Source: Astragalus membranaceus (taxonomy: Eukaryota; Streptophyta; Magnoliopsida; Fabales; Fabaceae). From it: a stretch of 64,000 bases of DNA. The stretch covers positions 80,761,100 through 80,825,099 of the forward strand of contig CM076847.1 of assembly GCA_039519185.1 (NCBI GenBank), read 5' to 3'. The first letter of the stretch is position 1. Each line of letters begins with the position of its first letter. Made by a program: the position numbers and the translations under genes. Below are positions 31,925 through 41,520 of this stretch, piece by piece. The notes under the pieces were generated by a model that made no database searches, had not been told where the DNA came from, and saw only the letters and a program-made list of their open reading frames with translations.

Positions 31925-34462
31925 ATGGCGTCGCAACACGGTGATTCTTCTTCCTCCGATTCCGATCAATCCAGTCGCTCCTCCGTTCACTCTTCTCGCC
32001 GCCGCAATTCTAAATCCAAATCTGAGAATTACGCGGATCCTTACTACATCCATCCAAACGAGAATCCCTCTCTCGTTCTCGTTTCTCCGGTACTTGATGG
32101 TTCGAACTTCCATTGCTGGATCCAAGCCATGACGATGGCGTTGGAGATGAAGAACAAGTTCTTGTTCGTCGATGGTTCGATTGTTCGACCTCCGCCTTCA
32201 GATCCGAACTTCAACAAGTGGAAGCGTTGTAACATGCTCACACTCTCTTGGATCAATCACTCGGTTTCCACGGAAATCTCATCAAGTATCCTTTGGATCT
32301 CTGATGCGTATGCTGTTTGGAAAGAGTTGCGCAATCGTTTCTCGCAAGGTGATAACACTCGCATATCTCATCTTCACTACGAGATCTTCTCTCTCAAGCA
32401 AGGTGATAACTCTGTAACTGCACATTTTACTAAATTGCGTATACTTTGGGATGAACTGTGCAATTACACTCCAATTCCTGCTTGTCTTGCTCCTTCCGGT
32501 GCTTGTTGTTGTCACGTTGCCATGACTGTGAATACTTATCGTGAACGAGATGCTGTAATGTCCTTTCTACAAGGATTGAATGACAACTATGCTGCTGTTC
32601 GCTCTCAGATCCTTATCATGGATCCTCTTCCACCCCTTGCTAGGGTTTATTCCATGATTTTGCAGCAGGAACGACAAATTGGAAGTCCTGCTCCAACTAC
32701 ACCTGCTTCTGAGATCTCAATTGCTGTTGTGCAAGCATCCAACTCTGCTTCTGTTGGACGTGGACGTGGCAAGCCTTTCTTCACTCGTGGTAATCGATTG
32801 TGCACCTTCTGTAATCGCACAAATCACACGGTGGATGCATGTTGGAAGAAACATGGTTATCCTCCTAGCATCAAACCTAGTGCGAAGCTTGTCAACAATG
32901 TCAATGTTGAAGAGAATTCCAAGTCTTCTGCATCTACTGCTTCTCAAGTGAATCTAACTGCTGATCAAATTCAGAGTCTATTATCTCTGCTACCTTCCAG
33001 TACTCCTACAGCATCTGCTTCTGCTAATATGGTCAGTGTGAACAATGTTAACACTGCACCAGCAGGTATCATTCACTCCCTTCCTCAATGGCTTGTTACT
33101 TGGCTGGTTGACACTGGAGCAACAGACCACATTTGCTCTTGCATTGATTTTTTCTCCACATTCTTTGCTATCAAACCACTTTTTATTACTCTACCATCTG
33201 GAGATACCAGATATACTCACTATAAAGGGACAATCTATCTTACTCCTACCATTACCTTATATGATGTTTACTATGTTCCTAACTTCAATTCAAACATCAT
33301 TTCTGTTGGTCAACTTGCTGACACAATCAATTGTAGGACTCTATTTGATGGTGACTGTGCTATTTTGCAGGATATCCATTCCAAGAGGATGATTGGCCGT
33401 GCTAAAAGAGATGGCAAGTTGTATACAATGAAGGTCTCACCTCAGTCTTTTTCAGCTAAGTCTAGTTCCATCCTTTGTAACTCTGCTTCTGTTAATACCA
33501 CTTCCATAGATATTTGGCATAATCGTTTAGGACACCCCTCCCCCACAGTGTATTCCCTCATACAAAAACAACATTGTAATATGCCAATTTTATCCAATGA
33601 AAATTGTGATGCTTGTCACTTTGCCAAGCAAAAGAAATTATCCTTTCCTATTCACACTACACCTTCACAAGCTATTTTTGATTTGATTCACATTGATATT
33701 TGGGGCCCTTTAGCCACTCCATCCATGAATGGCTACAAATACTTTCTAACCATAGTGGATGATAAATCTAAGTTCACATGGATAAAACTTATGAGAGCCA
33801 AGTCAGAAACTAGGCTTCTCTTGACCCAATTTGTTAGCTTTGTTCAAACTCAATTTAATAAAACCATTAAGATTGTTAGATCAGACAATGGACCTGAATT
33901 TTCCATTTCTGATTTTTACCTTGCCAAAGGGATTATTCACCAAAAGTCTTGTGTTGAAACACTACAACAAAATGGTGTTGTGGAACGCAAGCACCAACAC
34001 ATCTTAAATGTAGCCCGTTCTTTAATGTTTCAATCCCACCTCCCACTTCAGTTTTGGGACTTTGCTGTTTGCCATTCTGTCCATCTTATTAACCGTATAC
34101 CCTCTTCCAACCTTCATGGCAAGTCTCCCTTCTATCTGCTCCATAATACCACACCAGATCTTTCTCCACTTAGAGTCTTTGGCTCACTTTGCTATGCTAA
34201 TACTATAACTGCTCATAGGACAAAGTTTTTACCTAGAGCTAGAAAATGTATCCATATTGGTCATTCACAAGGTGTAAAAGGCTACCTGTTGTTTGACTTA
34301 CAAAACCATGAAATTTTCTTGTCAAGAAATGTTGTATTCTATGAGAATATTTTCCCTTATACTCCCTCATCTCAACCATCCTCTCTCTCTCCTCTGATCA
34401 AACACCCAAAATTAACCTCACCAACATGTTTGCCTATCCCCTCTCTTCCACCACACCCATGA
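31925..34462 (+). CDS. gag-pol: Gag, protease and integrase of Ale-type copia element
   Basis: An 845-codon frame starting at ATG 31925, 87 bp after the LTR. Capsid domain of Retrotran_gag_3/UBN2_3 type at about residues 45-260 (LDGSNFHCWIQAMTMAL; LHYEIFSLKQGDNSVTAHF). CCHC knuckle at residues 293-306 (CTFCNRTNHTVDAC). Protease WLVDTGATDHIC with catalytic Asp396. GAG-pre-integrase IWHNRLGHPSP. Integrase zinc ligands CDACHFAKQ. Core D591 (HIDIWGP), D654 (RSDNGPEF) and E687 (QQNGVVERKH) are all present. The frame ends at 34462 in the low-complexity linker before reverse transcriptase, where one indel shifts reading to the next frame. All enzymatic residues up to there look sound. Confidence 0.93.
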   Translation: MASQHGDSSSSDSDQSSRSSVHSSRRRNSKSKSENYADPYYIHPNENPSLVLVSPVLDGSNFHCWIQAMTMALEMKNKFLFVDGSIVRPPPSDPNFNKWKRCNMLTLSWINHSVSTEISSSILWISDAYAVWKELRNRFSQGDNTRISHLHYEIFSLKQGDNSVTAHFTKLRILWDELCNYTPIPACLAPSGACCCHVAMTVNTYRERDAVMSFLQGLNDNYAAVRSQILIMDPLPPLARVYSMILQQERQIGSPAPTTPASEISIAVVQASNSASVGRGRGKPFFTRGNRLCTFCNRTNHTVDACWKKHGYPPSIKPSAKLVNNVNVEENSKSSASTASQVNLTADQIQSLLSLLPSSTPTASASANMVSVNNVNTAPAGIIHSLPQWLVTWLVDTGATDHICSCIDFFSTFFAIKPLFITLPSGDTRYTHYKGTIYLTPTITLYDVYYVPNFNSNIISVGQLADTINCRTLFDGDCAILQDIHSKRMIGRAKRDGKLYTMKVSPQSFSAKSSSILCNSASVNTTSIDIWHNRLGHPSPTVYSLIQKQHCNMPILSNENCDACHFAKQKKLSFPIHTTPSQAIFDLIHIDIWGPLATPSMNGYKYFLTIVDDKSKFTWIKLMRAKSETRLLLTQFVSFVQTQFNKTIKIVRSDNGPEFSISDFYLAKGIIHQKSCVETLQQNGVVERKHQHILNVARSLMFQSHLPLQFWDFAVCHSVHLINRIPSSNLHGKSPFYLLHNTTPDLSPLRVFGSLCYANTITAHRTKFLPRARKCIHIGHSQGVKGYLLFDLQNHEIFLSRNVVFYENIFPYTPSSQPSSLSPLIKHPKLTSPTCLPIPSLPPHP

Positions 34463-36312
34463 CCAACACTGTCTCATCGAATTCATCCACTGCATTACCT
34501 TCTGTGCCTACTACTGCTTCTACTGTTCTCCCTTCCAACACTTCAACCAGTTCCCCTACTGCCAATCCCATTTCTCCATCTCCCCCACTCATCAGAAAAT
34601 CCACCAGACTTATTACCAAACCTTCTTACCTGAATGATTTTCATTGTGCTCAACTATCTGTCTCTGCTGGTGCCCAATCAAACTCAGGTATTGTTTATCC
34701 TCTTAATGATTACATCACCTATAATGGCTTGTCTGCTTCCCACAGATTGTATATTTCAGCACTCAGTTCTCATGTTGAACCAAAAACCTTTGCTCAAGCC
34801 TCAAAGCACCAGTGCTGGCTGGATGCTATGAAAAAGGAACTTGAGGCTCTTCATTTGAATTCTACATGGACCCTTACTGAATTACCTCCTGGTAAACAAC
34901 CCATTGGATGCAAATGGGTTTACAAAATTAAGCACCATGCTGATGGCTCTATAGAAAGATATAAAGCTAGGTTGGTTGCCAAAGGTTTCACTCAACTTGA
35001 AGGAGTAGATTACTCAGAAACATTCTCACCAGTGGTCAAAATGACCACTGTTAGGTTAGTTTTGGCCATGGCAGCTTCTTTTAAATGGCATCTCCATCAA
35101 CTTGATGTCAACAATGCTTTTCTTCATGGTGAGCTCCATGAGGAGGTTTACATGAAGGTTCCTCAAGGTATCCCTGTAACCTCTCCCACTCAAGTTTGCA
35201 GACTTCAAAAATCTCTATATGGTTTGAAGCAAGCAAGTAGGCAGTGGAATGCTAAACTCATTTCTCTTCTTCTTTCTTTTGGATTTACTCAATCCAAGCA
35301 TGACTACTCCCTCCTGGTTAAACACTGTAATTCCACCATTACTGTGCTTTTAATCTATGTAGATGATGTTGTTCTCTCTGGTGATAATTTGGAAGAAATT
35401 CACAAGGTTAAAAAGCTTCTGGATGATAAATTCAAAATTAAAGATTTAGGTCAGCTTAAATTCTTTCTTGGTTTTGAAGTTGCTCATTCCTCCACTGGTA
35501 TAGCTGTTTCCCAGAGGAAATATGCTCTGGAACTCATTGAAGAAGCTGGTTTGCTTGCTTGCAAACCAGTGTCTACTCCCATGGTTCCCAATCTAAAGCT
35601 CAGTTCCGCTGATGGTACTCCTCTGGCTGATCCCACTACATACAGAAGATTGCTTGGCAGGTTAATCTATCTTACTAATACCAGGCCTGATCTGTGTTAT
35701 GCTGTTAACAAGTTAAGTCAATTTCTGTCCAAGCCATTGCAGCCTCATATGGATGCTGCTACTCATGTTCTGAAGTATCTGAAGTCTTGCCCTGGTCGTG
35801 GTCTATTCTTCTCAGCTACTTGTAACCAGAAGCTCACTGCTTTTAGTGATGCTGACTGGGCTTCATGCCCTGACAGCAGGCGCTCTACTACTGGTTTCTG
35901 CATCTTTTATGGTGATTCTCTCATTAGCTGGAAGTCTAAGAAACAGAGTGTTGTTTCTCGCTCATCCTCAGAGGCTGAGTATCGTGCACTGGCTGTCACT
36001 GCATCAGAAACTCAATGGCTTTTATACCTGTTACAAGATCTTCATTCACCTCACTCCAGTGCTGTTTCCATTTTCTGTGATAACAAGTCAGCAATCCATA
36101 TTGCTCAAAATCCAATATTTCATGAGAGAACAAAGCACATTGAATTGGATTGCCATTTAGTTCGTGACAAAGTGCAAGCTGGTGTTATTCACTTGCTTCC
36201 TATCCCTACAAAGTCTCAGTTGGCAGATATGTATACCAAGCCCCTTCATCCTTCTCAGTTCACTCAGTTCATTTCCAAGCTCAACATGAAGGATATTCAT
36301 TGTTTAGCTTGA
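34426..36312 (+). CDS. pol: Reverse transcriptase and RNase H of Ale-type copia element
   Basis: A 628-codon frame overlapping the previous one by 37 bases in another phase, so it is the continuation of the same polyprotein after a frameshift. It is not a separate gene, and the ATG at 34426 is incidental. After a Ser/Thr/Pro-rich linker come RVT_2 motifs (STWTLTELPPGKQPIGCKWV; LDVNNAFLHGELHEEVYM; SLYGLKQASRQWN) and the catalytic YVDDVVLSGD at about residue 310. RNase H follows with AFSDADWASCPDSRRSTTGF, SSEAEYRAL and FCDNKSAIHIAQN. It ends 7 bp before the polypurine tract GAGGGGGGC. No defect was seen inside it. Confidence 0.93.
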   Translation: MFAYPLSSTTPMTNTVSSNSSTALPSVPTTASTVLPSNTSTSSPTANPISPSPPLIRKSTRLITKPSYLNDFHCAQLSVSAGAQSNSGIVYPLNDYITYNGLSASHRLYISALSSHVEPKTFAQASKHQCWLDAMKKELEALHLNSTWTLTELPPGKQPIGCKWVYKIKHHADGSIERYKARLVAKGFTQLEGVDYSETFSPVVKMTTVRLVLAMAASFKWHLHQLDVNNAFLHGELHEEVYMKVPQGIPVTSPTQVCRLQKSLYGLKQASRQWNAKLISLLLSFGFTQSKHDYSLLVKHCNSTITVLLIYVDDVVLSGDNLEEIHKVKKLLDDKFKIKDLGQLKFFLGFEVAHSSTGIAVSQRKYALELIEEAGLLACKPVSTPMVPNLKLSSADGTPLADPTTYRRLLGRLIYLTNTRPDLCYAVNKLSQFLSKPLQPHMDAATHVLKYLKSCPGRGLFFSATCNQKLTAFSDADWASCPDSRRSTTGFCIFYGDSLISWKSKKQSVVSRSSSEAEYRALAVTASETQWLLYLLQDLHSPHSSAVSIFCDNKSAIHIAQNPIFHERTKHIELDCHLVRDKVQAGVIHLLPIPTKSQLADMYTKPLHPSQFTQFISKLNMKDIHCLA

Positions 36313-36319
36313 GGGGGGC
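36311..36319 (+). other. Polypurine tract
   Basis: GAGGGGGGC immediately precedes the 3' LTR at 36320. Confidence 0.85.
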
Positions 36320-36516
36320 TGTTAGATTATAAATTCAATTGTAAATATATTGTAATCTTATTTTTACTAGTTAGCTTTTTTACCTCTTTTAGTTAAGCTT
36401 AGTTTAGCTCAGTTAGCACTAGTTATATATCTGTTTTGCCTTGTAACTCAACTCTGTATATATACCCAATTTGGGCAATTAATCAAAGTGAGATTCATTT
36501 TTACCAATTCATAACA
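36320..36516 (+). repeat. 3' LTR (197 bp)
   Basis: TGTTAGATTATAAATTC...TTCATAACA, one base different from the 5' LTR. The 166 bp between this LTR and the next element (36517-36682) are AT-rich host or older repeat DNA. Confidence 0.95.
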
Positions 36517-36682
36517 CAATATATAGTTTCTTAAACTTTTCATTTCTCTTTGCATAATTCATTTGCTGAGTACTTCTCTTTTTTGAAGAATTGCTTAATA
36601 CATTCCAGTTTCTAAAACTCCAGAATTTTGTGCAAATTAGGAAATATATGGATCTGCAGTGCCACGTTTGTTATCTATTTTT

Positions 36683-36961
36683 TGTTGGGGATAAATACGT
36701 GAAAGAGAGAAGAAAATGAAGTGGCGGCGCTAAAGGACAAGAGAGGAATAAGTAGGGCAATATAATATTAGGTAAAAGCTGCACTGAATTTCATAAAGAT
36801 AGGTTACTTAATTACATGCTACTGACGTCTATATTTATATACAATGAAACAGGCCCAGGCCCATAATTTCGACTAGCCCATTCGACTGGCCCATTTCGAC
36901 TAGGTTTCTAACTACACCTACTATAATTACAAGCAATAGAATTACAAGGCATATCTCAATA
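36683..36961 (-). repeat. 3' LTR of minus-strand copia element
   Basis: Plus-strand reading TGTTGGGGATAAATACG...GGCATATCTCAATA. The polypurine tract lies at about 36962-36972 (minus strand AGGAGGGAAT). The inner border is uncertain by three bases. Confidence 0.88.
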
Positions 36962-36968
36962 TTCCCTC

Positions 36969-39900
36969 CTAATTCACATTGCTGAGCGACATCATCCCAA
37001 GCATTGTTCTCAGTTCTTCGAATCTTCCCTTTTGCAATGGCTTGGTCATTGCATCAGCTATCTGAAGCTCCGAACAGCAATATTCCAGATTCAGCTTCTC
37101 ATTGTTGACTTGATCACGCAGGAAGTGATATCTGGTTTCTATGTGCTTCGACCTACCATGTGCAACAGGATTCTTGGCGAGATCTATCGTAGACTTGTTG
37201 TCGATCAACAACTTCATTGCTTCGACCCTGTGCACTCCAATTTCGACCAGTAGCATGCTCAGCCATGATGCTTGACATGCTGCAAAGGAAGCAGCTACAT
37301 ACTCTGCTTCACAGGAGGACAACGCAACTATACTTTGCTTCTTCGAGCACCAAGAGATGGGTGTCGATCCATACATAAAGACATACCCACTTGTGCTTTT
37401 TCGATCACTCCTGTCTCCACTCCAGTCGGAGTCAGTGTAGCCAAACACTTCATTACCATTCTTCGACACACTCTTGCTAGGGAACAGAATACCATAACTT
37501 TGTGTTCCCTTTACATACCTTAGTACTCTTTTTGCAGCTACCATATGAGAGCTTTTCGGCTTCTCCATGAATCTGCTGATCATTCCGACACTAAACATAA
37601 TGTCAGGTCCAGTGTTGCACAAGTACCTCAGGGAGCCCACAATCTGTTTGAACAAGGTGGCATCTACTTCAATCCCTTCGTCGTCTTTCGACAGCTTGCT
37701 GCTAGTGTCTGATGGTGTCGAAACTTCCTTGCAGTTGCTCATGTCGAATCTTTTCAGGATATCAGCTGCATACTTCGACTGGTGCAGGAGTATACCCTTA
37801 CTTGTTTTGGTAAACTCCATCCCCAAGAAATATGATAGATGTCCCAGATCACTCATTTCAAATTCTGACATCATCACTTTCTTGAAGGCTTCGACTTCGA
37901 CTTCATTGCTGCCAGTTACAAGTAGATCATCTACGTACATGCACAACAACAACTGAGTCGAAGTTCCATTCTTCTTCACATATACTCCATGTTCATTAGT
38001 GCATCTAATGAACTTCTGAGCCAGGAGAAATCCATCAATTCTCTTGTTCCACGCTCTTGGAGCTTGCTTGAGCCCATACAGGGCCTTCTCCAGCTTATAG
38101 ACTTTGTCTTCTTTACCCTTCGATTCAAAACCAGGTGGTTGACAAACATAGACTTCCTCCTCTAGAGGTCCATTCAGAAATGCTGACTTTACATCTAGTT
38201 GATGTAGGGGCCAGCCTCTATGACTTGCCAATGCTACTACCAATCTTATGGTTTCGATTCTGGCTACTGGGGCAAAGACCTCATTGAAATCCAAACCAGG
38301 TTTCTGCAAGAACCCTTTGGCTACTAGCCTGGCCTTGTACTTGGCCACTTCTCCATTGGGCTTGACTTTGGTCTTGAAGACCCACTTCACCCCTATGGCT
38401 TTCTTTTCTTTTGGAAGTTCGACTAGCTTCCAAGTATCATTCTTCTCGATTGATTTCAACTCGTCAACCATTGCTTCCTTCCACTGCTTGTGACTAAGGG
38501 CTTGCTCCAGACTCACTGGTTCTGCTTCTGCCATTAGTGCAAAGTGTGTCAGGTCTCCCTCTGTTGTAATAGCAGAATCTGGGTAAGTGTCGAATCCTTC
38601 TAGTCTTACTGATCTCTGCCTTTCCCTTTGCGACCTTCTTAAAGGTTCGACAGCAATGGGTTCTTCTGGCTCTTCAGTTTCGACCTGTTCATTCTGATTA
38701 TCTCGATCAGAGACTTCGTCGAAGTCCATCATTGTAGTTTTCTCACAGCCTTCTTCCCAGTTCCAATGTTTCGACTCATCTACTACGACATCTCTGCTTT
38801 TCACTATTTTCTTCTGCACAGGATCATACAGTTTGTATGCTCCTGTCGAATGATACCCAACAAGGATCATCTGTTGTGCTCTATCATCCAGCTTGCTTCT
38901 TAGTTGCTCAGGGACATGTCTATAGCATACTGAGCCAATTATTCTGAGATGCTTGACACTTGGCTTTCTTCCTAGCCAAGCTTCTTCAGGTGTCTTTCCA
39001 GTCAATCTCTTTGTGGGACATTTGTTCAGAATGTACACTGTTGTGGCTACAAGTTCTCCCCATAAACTATGAGGTAGCTTCTTCTCCTTCAACATACTTC
39101 TTACCATGTTGAGGATGGTCCTGTTTTTCCTCTCAGCAGTACCATTATGCTGAGGCGTGTAAGGTGCAGTGACTTCATGCACAATTCCTTCTGTCTCATA
39201 GAATTCGACAAATCCATGAGAATTGTACTCACCACCTCCATCGCTTCTAAGGGTTTTGATTTCACACTCACTCTGCTTTTCAATCATTACCTTAAACTTC
39301 TTGAATATTTCTAGTACTTCACTCTTCCTTTTGATCAAATACACCCAGGACATTCTAGTGTATTCGTCAATGAAGGTGACAAAGTACTTATTCCCTCCTA
39401 AGGAACATACTTCGAAAGGACCACAGACATCAGAAAATATCACCTCTAGCTTCTTCTGTGCTCTGCTAGGTACTTCTGATTTAAACGAGTTTTTTGGTTG
39501 CTTCGACTTGCAACAACCCTCGCAAACTTCGACAGGTACTTTTACTGCAGGCAACCCATGAACCATCTTCTTTTCATGTAGTTGACACAAGCTCTTGAAG
39601 TTGAGGTGGCCAAATCTCCTATGCCATCTCCAGTGCTCCTCTTCGACAGTACTCTTGAGGCAATGTTCTTCGACTACTTGCAATTTGATCTTGAAGGTTC
39701 TGTTATTCTGCATTAACACCTTCAGGATCAACTTCTTGGTCGAATCAAACAGGCTGAGACTGTTATCACCCATTTCGACGGTGAATTTCTTCTCGATCAT
39801 CTGCCCAATACTTAGCAGATTGCTCTTCATAGCCGGTACATAAAATACCCCTTGGATGTAGCACCACTTACCATCTTTCGACAGGAACTTTATGGTACCT

Positions 39901-40172
39901 ACTCCTTCAGCAGTAACTCTACTGTTATCTGCAAACCTTATCTTTTTGCTTATCTGCTCCAGTTCGACAAACCACTCCTTGTGACAACACATGTGATTTG
40001 AGCATCCTGTGTCGAGATACCATTCGACGGACTTCTCTTCAGTCGAATTTGTATCAGCCTTCAACAACAGTAATTCTGGGTCAGTAGCTGTCATGAATGA
40101 CAATTCTTCATTATCATTGCTGGCAATGTTGGAGGCATTACCAGTGTTTCCACTGCCCTGCCACACACACAT
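36969..40172 (-). CDS. pol: Protease, integrase, reverse transcriptase and RNase H, copia
   Basis: An uninterrupted 1067-codon frame. Protease WYLDTGCSNHM (Asp54); GAG-pre-integrase HWRWHRRFGHLNFKSL; integrase zinc ligands CEGCCKSKQ; core VIFSDVCGPFE, LRSDGGGEYNS and PQHNGTAERKN, so D, D and E are all present. The chromatin-proximal tail is ILVGYHSTGAYKLYDP. RVT_2: VKWVFKTKVKPNGEV, LHQLDVKSAFLNGPLEEEVY, catalytic MYVDDLLVTGS. RNase H: GYTDSDWSGDRSDRKSTSGY, CEAEYVAA and LLIDNKSTIDLAKN. By inspection every catalytic residue is kept. Its first residues lie just past the gag stop in another frame, so expression needs a frameshift or the copy has a single inactivating indel there. Confidence 0.94.
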   Translation of the reverse strand: MCVWQGSGNTGNASNIASNDNEELSFMTATDPELLLLKADTNSTEEKSVEWYLDTGCSNHMCCHKEWFVELEQISKKIRFADNSRVTAEGVGTIKFLSKDGKWCYIQGVFYVPAMKSNLLSIGQMIEKKFTVEMGDNSLSLFDSTKKLILKVLMQNNRTFKIKLQVVEEHCLKSTVEEEHWRWHRRFGHLNFKSLCQLHEKKMVHGLPAVKVPVEVCEGCCKSKQPKNSFKSEVPSRAQKKLEVIFSDVCGPFEVCSLGGNKYFVTFIDEYTRMSWVYLIKRKSEVLEIFKKFKVMIEKQSECEIKTLRSDGGGEYNSHGFVEFYETEGIVHEVTAPYTPQHNGTAERKNRTILNMVRSMLKEKKLPHSLWGELVATTVYILNKCPTKRLTGKTPEEAWLGRKPSVKHLRIIGSVCYRHVPEQLRSKLDDRAQQMILVGYHSTGAYKLYDPVQKKIVKSRDVVVDESKHWNWEEGCEKTTMMDFDEVSDRDNQNEQVETEEPEEPIAVEPLRRSQRERQRSVRLEGFDTYPDSAITTEGDLTHFALMAEAEPVSLEQALSHKQWKEAMVDELKSIEKNDTWKLVELPKEKKAIGVKWVFKTKVKPNGEVAKYKARLVAKGFLQKPGLDFNEVFAPVARIETIRLVVALASHRGWPLHQLDVKSAFLNGPLEEEVYVCQPPGFESKGKEDKVYKLEKALYGLKQAPRAWNKRIDGFLLAQKFIRCTNEHGVYVKKNGTSTQLLLCMYVDDLLVTGSNEVEVEAFKKVMMSEFEMSDLGHLSYFLGMEFTKTSKGILLHQSKYAADILKRFDMSNCKEVSTPSDTSSKLSKDDEGIEVDATLFKQIVGSLRYLCNTGPDIMFSVGMISRFMEKPKSSHMVAAKRVLRYVKGTQSYGILFPSKSVSKNGNEVFGYTDSDWSGDRSDRKSTSGYVFMYGSTPISWCSKKQSIVALSSCEAEYVAASFAACQASWLSMLLVEIGVHRVEAMKLLIDNKSTIDLAKNPVAHGRSKHIETRYHFLRDQVNNEKLNLEYCCSELQIADAMTKPLQKGRFEELRTMLGMMSLSNVN

Positions 40173-40207
40173 CGCACAAGTATTTTGAGCATCACAAGTG
40201 AATCCAC

Positions 40208-41197
40208 TTATACAAGTGTTCCACTATTTTGCTCGCTACTTTCAGCAATTCCTTCATCGAGTCGAATCTCATCTTCGACAGCCATCAGCATTAACTCCTC
40301 TGAGTCAGAGTCTGAGTTATTATCATTAGCAAACTTGGCTTCTGCATCTTTATCCCTAGGAACTTTCTTGTTTTTACACTTGTTCCTATAATGCCCAAAT
40401 TGCTGACAGTTATAACACTGAACTTTCGACAGGTCTCCCTTCTTCTTGTCGAAAGATCCTTGTTCTTTCTTCTTACTGCTTGATCCCTTTTCTCTACCCT
40501 TCTCCTTGTTGCCTGCCTTCCAATTTCTCTTAGAGGAGTATGAAAGCAAGGCTTGTTCAGTTTCTTTCTCTGAACTTCTCTGCCTTATTCTCAATTCATG
40601 AGCCTCTAAGGAACCCTGAAGTTCATCTAACTTCAATGTATCTAGGTCCTTGGATTCTTCGATAGCAGTAACAACGTAGTCGAATTCCAAGGTTAAGGAT
40701 CTGAGCACCTTTTCGACTTTATTTACTTCAGTCACAGTTTCACCATTACCTTTCATTTGATTAGTTAATGCTACTAACCTCGTAATGAAATCTCCAATCG
40801 ATTCTCCATCTGTCATCTTCAAGCCCTCGTACTGCTTCCTGAGCGACTGTAGACGTATCTTCTTCAGCCTATCTGCTCCTCCATACGAGTTCTTTAGGAT
40901 GTCCCAAGCTGCCTTTGCTGAATCACAGTCGATGATCAGGTTCAGGATGTTGGAATCAACGCATTGGTGAATCAAAAACAGCCCTTTTCCATCTTTCTTC
41001 CTCAGCGAATGGTGGTTGTTCCTCACCGCTTCAGTGGCGTTTGCTGCCAAGGGTGGAACACCATCATTCACGACATCAAGAACATCTTGATATCGAAACA
41101 GCACCTTCATCTGCGCACACCAACGTTCATAATCCTTTCCGTCGAAGATTGGGAGGTTCCCCGGAATACCTCCACCAGAGTTGTCTCGCGCTGCCAT
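40208..41197 (-). CDS. gag: Gag, copia element (minus strand)
   Basis: A 329-codon frame from ATG 41197 (MAARDNSGGGIPGNLPIFDG). UBN2-type capsid domain at about residues 20-200 (YERWCAQMKVLFRYQDVLDV; LRKQYEGLKMTDGESIGDFI). CCHC knuckle at residues 261-274 (CYNCQQFGHYRNKC). An acidic tail ends ESSEQNSGTLV. The stop at 40208 is followed by pol in a different phase. Reading past it in the pol frame gives a natural joint, which suggests a single recent indel near 40205-40215. Confidence 0.93.
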   Translation of the reverse strand: MAARDNSGGGIPGNLPIFDGKDYERWCAQMKVLFRYQDVLDVVNDGVPPLAANATEAVRNNHHSLRKKDGKGLFLIHQCVDSNILNLIIDCDSAKAAWDILKNSYGGADRLKKIRLQSLRKQYEGLKMTDGESIGDFITRLVALTNQMKGNGETVTEVNKVEKVLRSLTLEFDYVVTAIEESKDLDTLKLDELQGSLEAHELRIRQRSSEKETEQALLSYSSKRNWKAGNKEKGREKGSSSKKKEQGSFDKKKGDLSKVQCYNCQQFGHYRNKCKNKKVPRDKDAEAKFANDNNSDSDSEELMLMAVEDEIRLDEGIAESSEQNSGTLV

Positions 41198-41229
41198 GAA
41201 TCTTGATAGATTTTGTAAGGATCTAACAA

Positions 41230-41240
41230 GCTCTATACCA
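41230..41240 (-). other. Primer-binding site
   Basis: Minus strand TGGTATAGAGC, three bases inside the 5' LTR, complementary to a tRNA-Met-like 3' end. Confidence 0.78.
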
Positions 41241-41243
41241 GTT

Positions 41244-41520
41244 TGTTGGGGATAAATACGTGAAAGAGAGAAGAAAAGGAAGTGGCGGCGCTAAAGGACA
41301 AGAGGAATAAGTAGGGCAAAATAATATTAGGTAAAAGCTGCACTGAATTTCATAAAGATAGGTTACTTAATTACATGCTACTGACGTCTATATTTATATA
41401 CAATGAAACAGGCCCAGGCCCATAATTTCGACTAGCCCATTCGACTAGCCCATTTCGACTAGGTTTCTAACTACACCTACTATAATTACAAGCAATAGAA
41501 TTACAAGGCATATCTCAATA
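41244..41520 (-). repeat. 5' LTR of minus-strand copia element
   Basis: Near-identical to 36683-36961; a 2-bp shorter GACAAGAGG phrase and three substitutions noted. Confidence 0.88.

Larger units (their letters stand above)
31642..36516 (+). mobile_element. Young Ale-type Ty1/copia element, TSD CAATA
   Basis: Two 197-bp LTRs differ by eye at one base only (CAGTCAGC against CAGTTAGC). CAATA occurs on both outer flanks (31637-31641 and 36517-36521). Gag-pol is complete in domain order but split by one frameshift. The short LTRs and the CVET.QQNG integrase motif fit the Ale/Retrofit lineage. Confidence 0.95.
36683..41520 (-). mobile_element. Young Ty1/copia element on the minus strand
   Basis: LTRs at 36683-36961 (3' LTR) and 41244-41520 (5' LTR) differ by about three substitutions and one 2-bp indel by eye. 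Gag-pol is complete in order on the minus strand. With the canonical TG...CA border the LTRs end at 36958 and 41517 and the flanks do not match. If they extend three bases (ending CTCAATA) the flanks are TTTTT on both sides. That duplication lies in a T-rich site and so is only suggestive. Related to the copia element at 17163. Confidence 0.93.
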
